DNA from: Mucor racemosus
Lineage: Eukaryota > Mucoromycota > Mucoromycetes > Mucorales > Mucoraceae
Assembly (NCBI GenBank): GCA_027405735.1
Contig: JAPEHQ010000004.1
Coordinates: forward strand, 1,984,001 to 2,048,000
Reading direction: 5' to 3'
DNA length: 64,000 bases
Under the pieces are notes generated by a model. That model ran no database searches. It was not told the origin of the DNA and saw only the letters and a program-made list of their open reading frames with translations. Positions 61,331 to 64,000 of the stretch are shown one piece after another. Within the stretch, counting starts at the first letter, position 1, and each line of letters begins with the position of its first letter. The position numbers and the translations under genes are program-made.

Positions 61331-63639
61331 CTAAAATCAGAAAAATCCCATTGTCATTGCTATTGTTATAAGCTATGAAAAGCTTGATTTCTAATAATAC
61401 AGCAGTTAAATAAAAAACAAGATAATACTAATAGCATATGGCGAGTATTTAAAATCTAAGTAGGTTTGGTGATGAAGTATGCTTTTAAACACTTTTAAAA
61501 ATCTTGAGGCAAACACAACATCTTGGTCCTGTAATTTCTATCCATCAAAATGCTGCGATTTTCACTACGCAATAAATACACCACCTTTTATCAATCTTGA
61601 TCTCGATGTACATTGGGTATCAGTTTTTTACCAGTTGTAATTTTTCTGATTCATTAATATTCAGTCATATTGAACGTTGATTTATACATTTATATTTACC
61701 CGTTCAATAAATGACATTGCATTTATTATCCGTTATATCAATTGAACCAACTTAACCTAGATTAGACGATACATTTGAGAAGTAAATGCCTAAATTACAC
61801 TTGAGCCATCAGGTATTATTGCCACAATAAAATGTTGTACAGGTTGACGAAGCATCACAATTTGGATAATTTTTTGTGTTCATAGATCTGAGCTCTGTCA
61901 CACATTTATAGATTTCTGCATAAACCATATCTCTATCTGTTCAATTTAACTGAAATACATTGAACGCCAACATCGTACTTGATAAAACGCCTTACTTTAT
62001 TGCGAGTCAATACAACAACTAATTTAATGCTAGTTTAGCATCAGCAGTTGAATTAGATAAATTTGAGATAGACGACCCCTTTTAATAACTTTACACACCA
62101 TGAGCTAATAATGGACCGTTATTATAGATGCGCTAATCAAGGTTGGTGAGTTAACTACTCTAATTGACGAACGAGTCGATTAGAAGTATAAACGAAATAT
62201 TAAATTCAAATATAACAATTGAATGAGCAAGATATGATAAACATGCAAATTAGCATAATTGAATTATTTCAAGCGTTTTGAACTGAATACGCCTTTACTT
62301 TTAACCTATAAAATTGATTTATATATTAGTAAAATCAATTAACAAGTAATTATTACGGTGTATCTTTGATAGCTGGTAGTTGTATACAAGACAACATCTT
62401 GTTTTCCTCTTCGTAGCTATTCGCCACTAAATAGAAACAAATATTTTTAGAAAGAAAATAGATTAACATGAGTTTATTGATTCATTCAAATCAACTTAAC
62501 ACTATAAATAAATCAAATTATCACTATAATAATTCACAACAATAATGCTCATCTCAAATGTTCCTATAAATACTGCAAGAAAATCTTTCCATAATTTCCT
62601 GTAGAACTATCTGTTGTCGTTCTGCCTCTTTACATCTTTATTTATTTCTCTTCATAAGCATCTAATTTACAAATAAGAACATCAACATTCCTTCAACCAA
62701 TGTTCACCCATCTTTAATATTAAAAACCATATCATTAGCATATCACGTTGACCATAATATTTATACAAGGTTGCAGATCATTACAGTAAGTGTAAATAGC
62801 AGCAGGTATACAACAACTTGTTGTTCAAATTTATCAAATGCACAATGTCACATGAAAGTTGATATCCAAAAAACTTCAAAAAGCACATATTCATACCTTT
62901 GTCCATCATGTAGAGTAAAGCTTACTTGGATCAGTATTCGTAAGGAAGATTATATTTTAATTGTTTTTAATACAAATGTGCAGCAAATGCTGTATGTTGT
63001 ATTTTAGACCTTACATAAAATAGGCCTTCGAATAATTAATTATGCAATCCAACTTTAGTTTTTGTATGAAATTTTAAATCCTGCATCTCATGGCCGCTTG
63101 AGATATTTAAACAGCCGCGTCCAGACTGTCCGGTAATTTTTTCTACAAATTTACAGCTTGGAAAGAATATTATTAGATGGACGCACCCGGAGATTGTTCG
63201 GCATTTGTTTTGGAAGAGTGACCATTGACAAAAATGTGGATTGCATATTGAATTTATAATGAAAAACGCCCTATTTAAAACACACTCATAGGTTTATAAA
63301 TCAGCCAAAAATATTCTGTGGATCTCATTTCTTTCCTTTTAGTTTCAATCTTTTTAATTTGACCTGAAAAAGTAAGTATGATAGTAGCTCTACTTTTGAT
63401 TATAATTCTTATATTATTTTATTAGGTTGTCTTCATCTCATTCATGAAGACATTTTGTTCATAAATCCCCAAAATAATTACGATATATGGTTATTAACAA
63501 ATTTTTATTACGTTAGAAACTAACACAAGACACTGGTTATCGATCTAATTTCCTCAAAAAATACCGAATGGGTAAATAATTTTTATTGTTTTCTATGAAT
63601 AGCAACTGACTTGATTTGTATTAGCCTTTTATTACATGG
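61331..63639. other. Region without recognised genes
   Basis: AT-rich sequence. Minus-strand DNA just beyond 61330 may hold more decayed dynein intermediate chain sequence but is not convincing. The open frame at 62771-63007 has two CxxC-like pairs (AQCHMK, CPSCRV) but no family fit. Nothing else is supported. Confidence 0.3.
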
Positions 63640-63850
63640 TTTCATGCTTTGAAGTCAAGCAATCAAGCAATCCTATTTCAATTTAAAGCATTTTGAGCAA
63701 GCATACAAGCAAGAAGCTTCTGATGTTTTTATCGAGCGCCAAGCAGGAAATTGCTAAAAAAAATTAACCAAGCTAACCAAAGCAACTACAAATATTTTAA
63801 AAAAAATGGAATTCAAGCGAGCCCAAGCATAAATGGAAGCTAAAATTACT
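63640..63850. repeat. AAGCAAGC-rich repeat, second copy
   Basis: Matches the reverse complement of about 16880-17000: TTTGAGCAAGCATACAAGCAAG, then CGAGCGCCAAGCAGGAAATTGC. It then continues with CAAGC words (GGAATTCAAGCGAGCCCAAGC). It confirms a dispersed family in which the short word is part of a longer repeat. Confidence 0.6.
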
Positions 63851-64000
63851 ACCATCTATGGAGACTGTTTTAGGAATTGTGCGATATAACGTTGAAGCTA
63901 ACTTGGGTCGTTGCTCGTTGAAAGCGAATCATTTAGTGGTTTCAGTAGACAGAAATAGGATGTTTTGCTGATGATTTTCTCAGTTCACAGTAACTTGTGA

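Noticed and set aside
62771..63007. 78-codon frame with two CxxC-like pairs
   Set aside because: Spacing does not fit a known zinc finger, surroundings are non-coding, and no splice partner exons are seen.
1..64000. CRISPR array, rRNA or tRNA genes
   Set aside because: No regularly spaced identical repeats, rRNA core sequences or convincing cloverleaf with a GGTTCRA box were noticed. A dedicated scan with tRNAscan-SE or Infernal would settle it.

Overview
The window is AT-rich eukaryotic DNA. Introns are short (about 50-80 bp, GT...AG), and proteins are rich in poly-Gln, Asn and Ser. The gene content fits a filamentous fungus of the Mucoromycota, most likely Mucorales: Fab1 kinases, a fungal-type glutamine synthetase, an Evi5/Gyp5-like TBC protein and an Old Yellow Enzyme. 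The intergenic DNA is full of decayed mobile elements. No prokaryotic features, rRNA, tRNA or CRISPR array were seen.

Layout. 311-9300 (+): a 9-exon FAB1/PIKfyve phosphatidylinositol-3-phosphate 5-kinase. 9301-29640: a repeat-dominated island. It holds three copies of a large repeat (called R here), two forming a broken inverted repeat. R copies are interrupted by a Tc1/mariner element with a TA duplication, two solo LTRs with 5-bp duplications, and a MITE. The island also holds a truncated pseudogene that resembles a multicopy Mucorales family, and a decayed Fanzor/TnpB-like gene. 29659-32644 (+): two tandem paralogous genes of unknown function. 32645-36036: sparse, with remnants of unknown genes. 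36037-41825 (+): glutamine synthetase, an O-fucosyltransferase-like membrane protein and a TBC RabGAP. 41826-44249: repeat-bearing spacer. 44250-51948 (+): a second complete 6-exon FAB1 paralog. 52244-53350 (-): Old Yellow Enzyme. 55100-55642 (+): a small unknown protein. 55723-61100: a long, almost perfect palindrome of R copies around a Tc1 relic, joined to a fragment of a dynein intermediate chain gene. 61331-64000: no convincing gene.

Genes working together. The two FAB1 paralogs would make PI(3,5)P2 on late endosomes and the vacuole, and the TBC protein between them would switch off a Rab GTPase. Three membrane-traffic genes therefore lie on one strand within about 52 kb. Glutamine synthetase and the Old Yellow Enzyme are independent metabolic genes.

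The repeats preserve an order of events. Empty sites of the Tc1 element and of each solo LTR survive in sister R copies, so these insertions can be shown from this window alone. The coding calls come from reading splice junctions that keep frame through complete domains. Family names rest on motif recognition without database searches.
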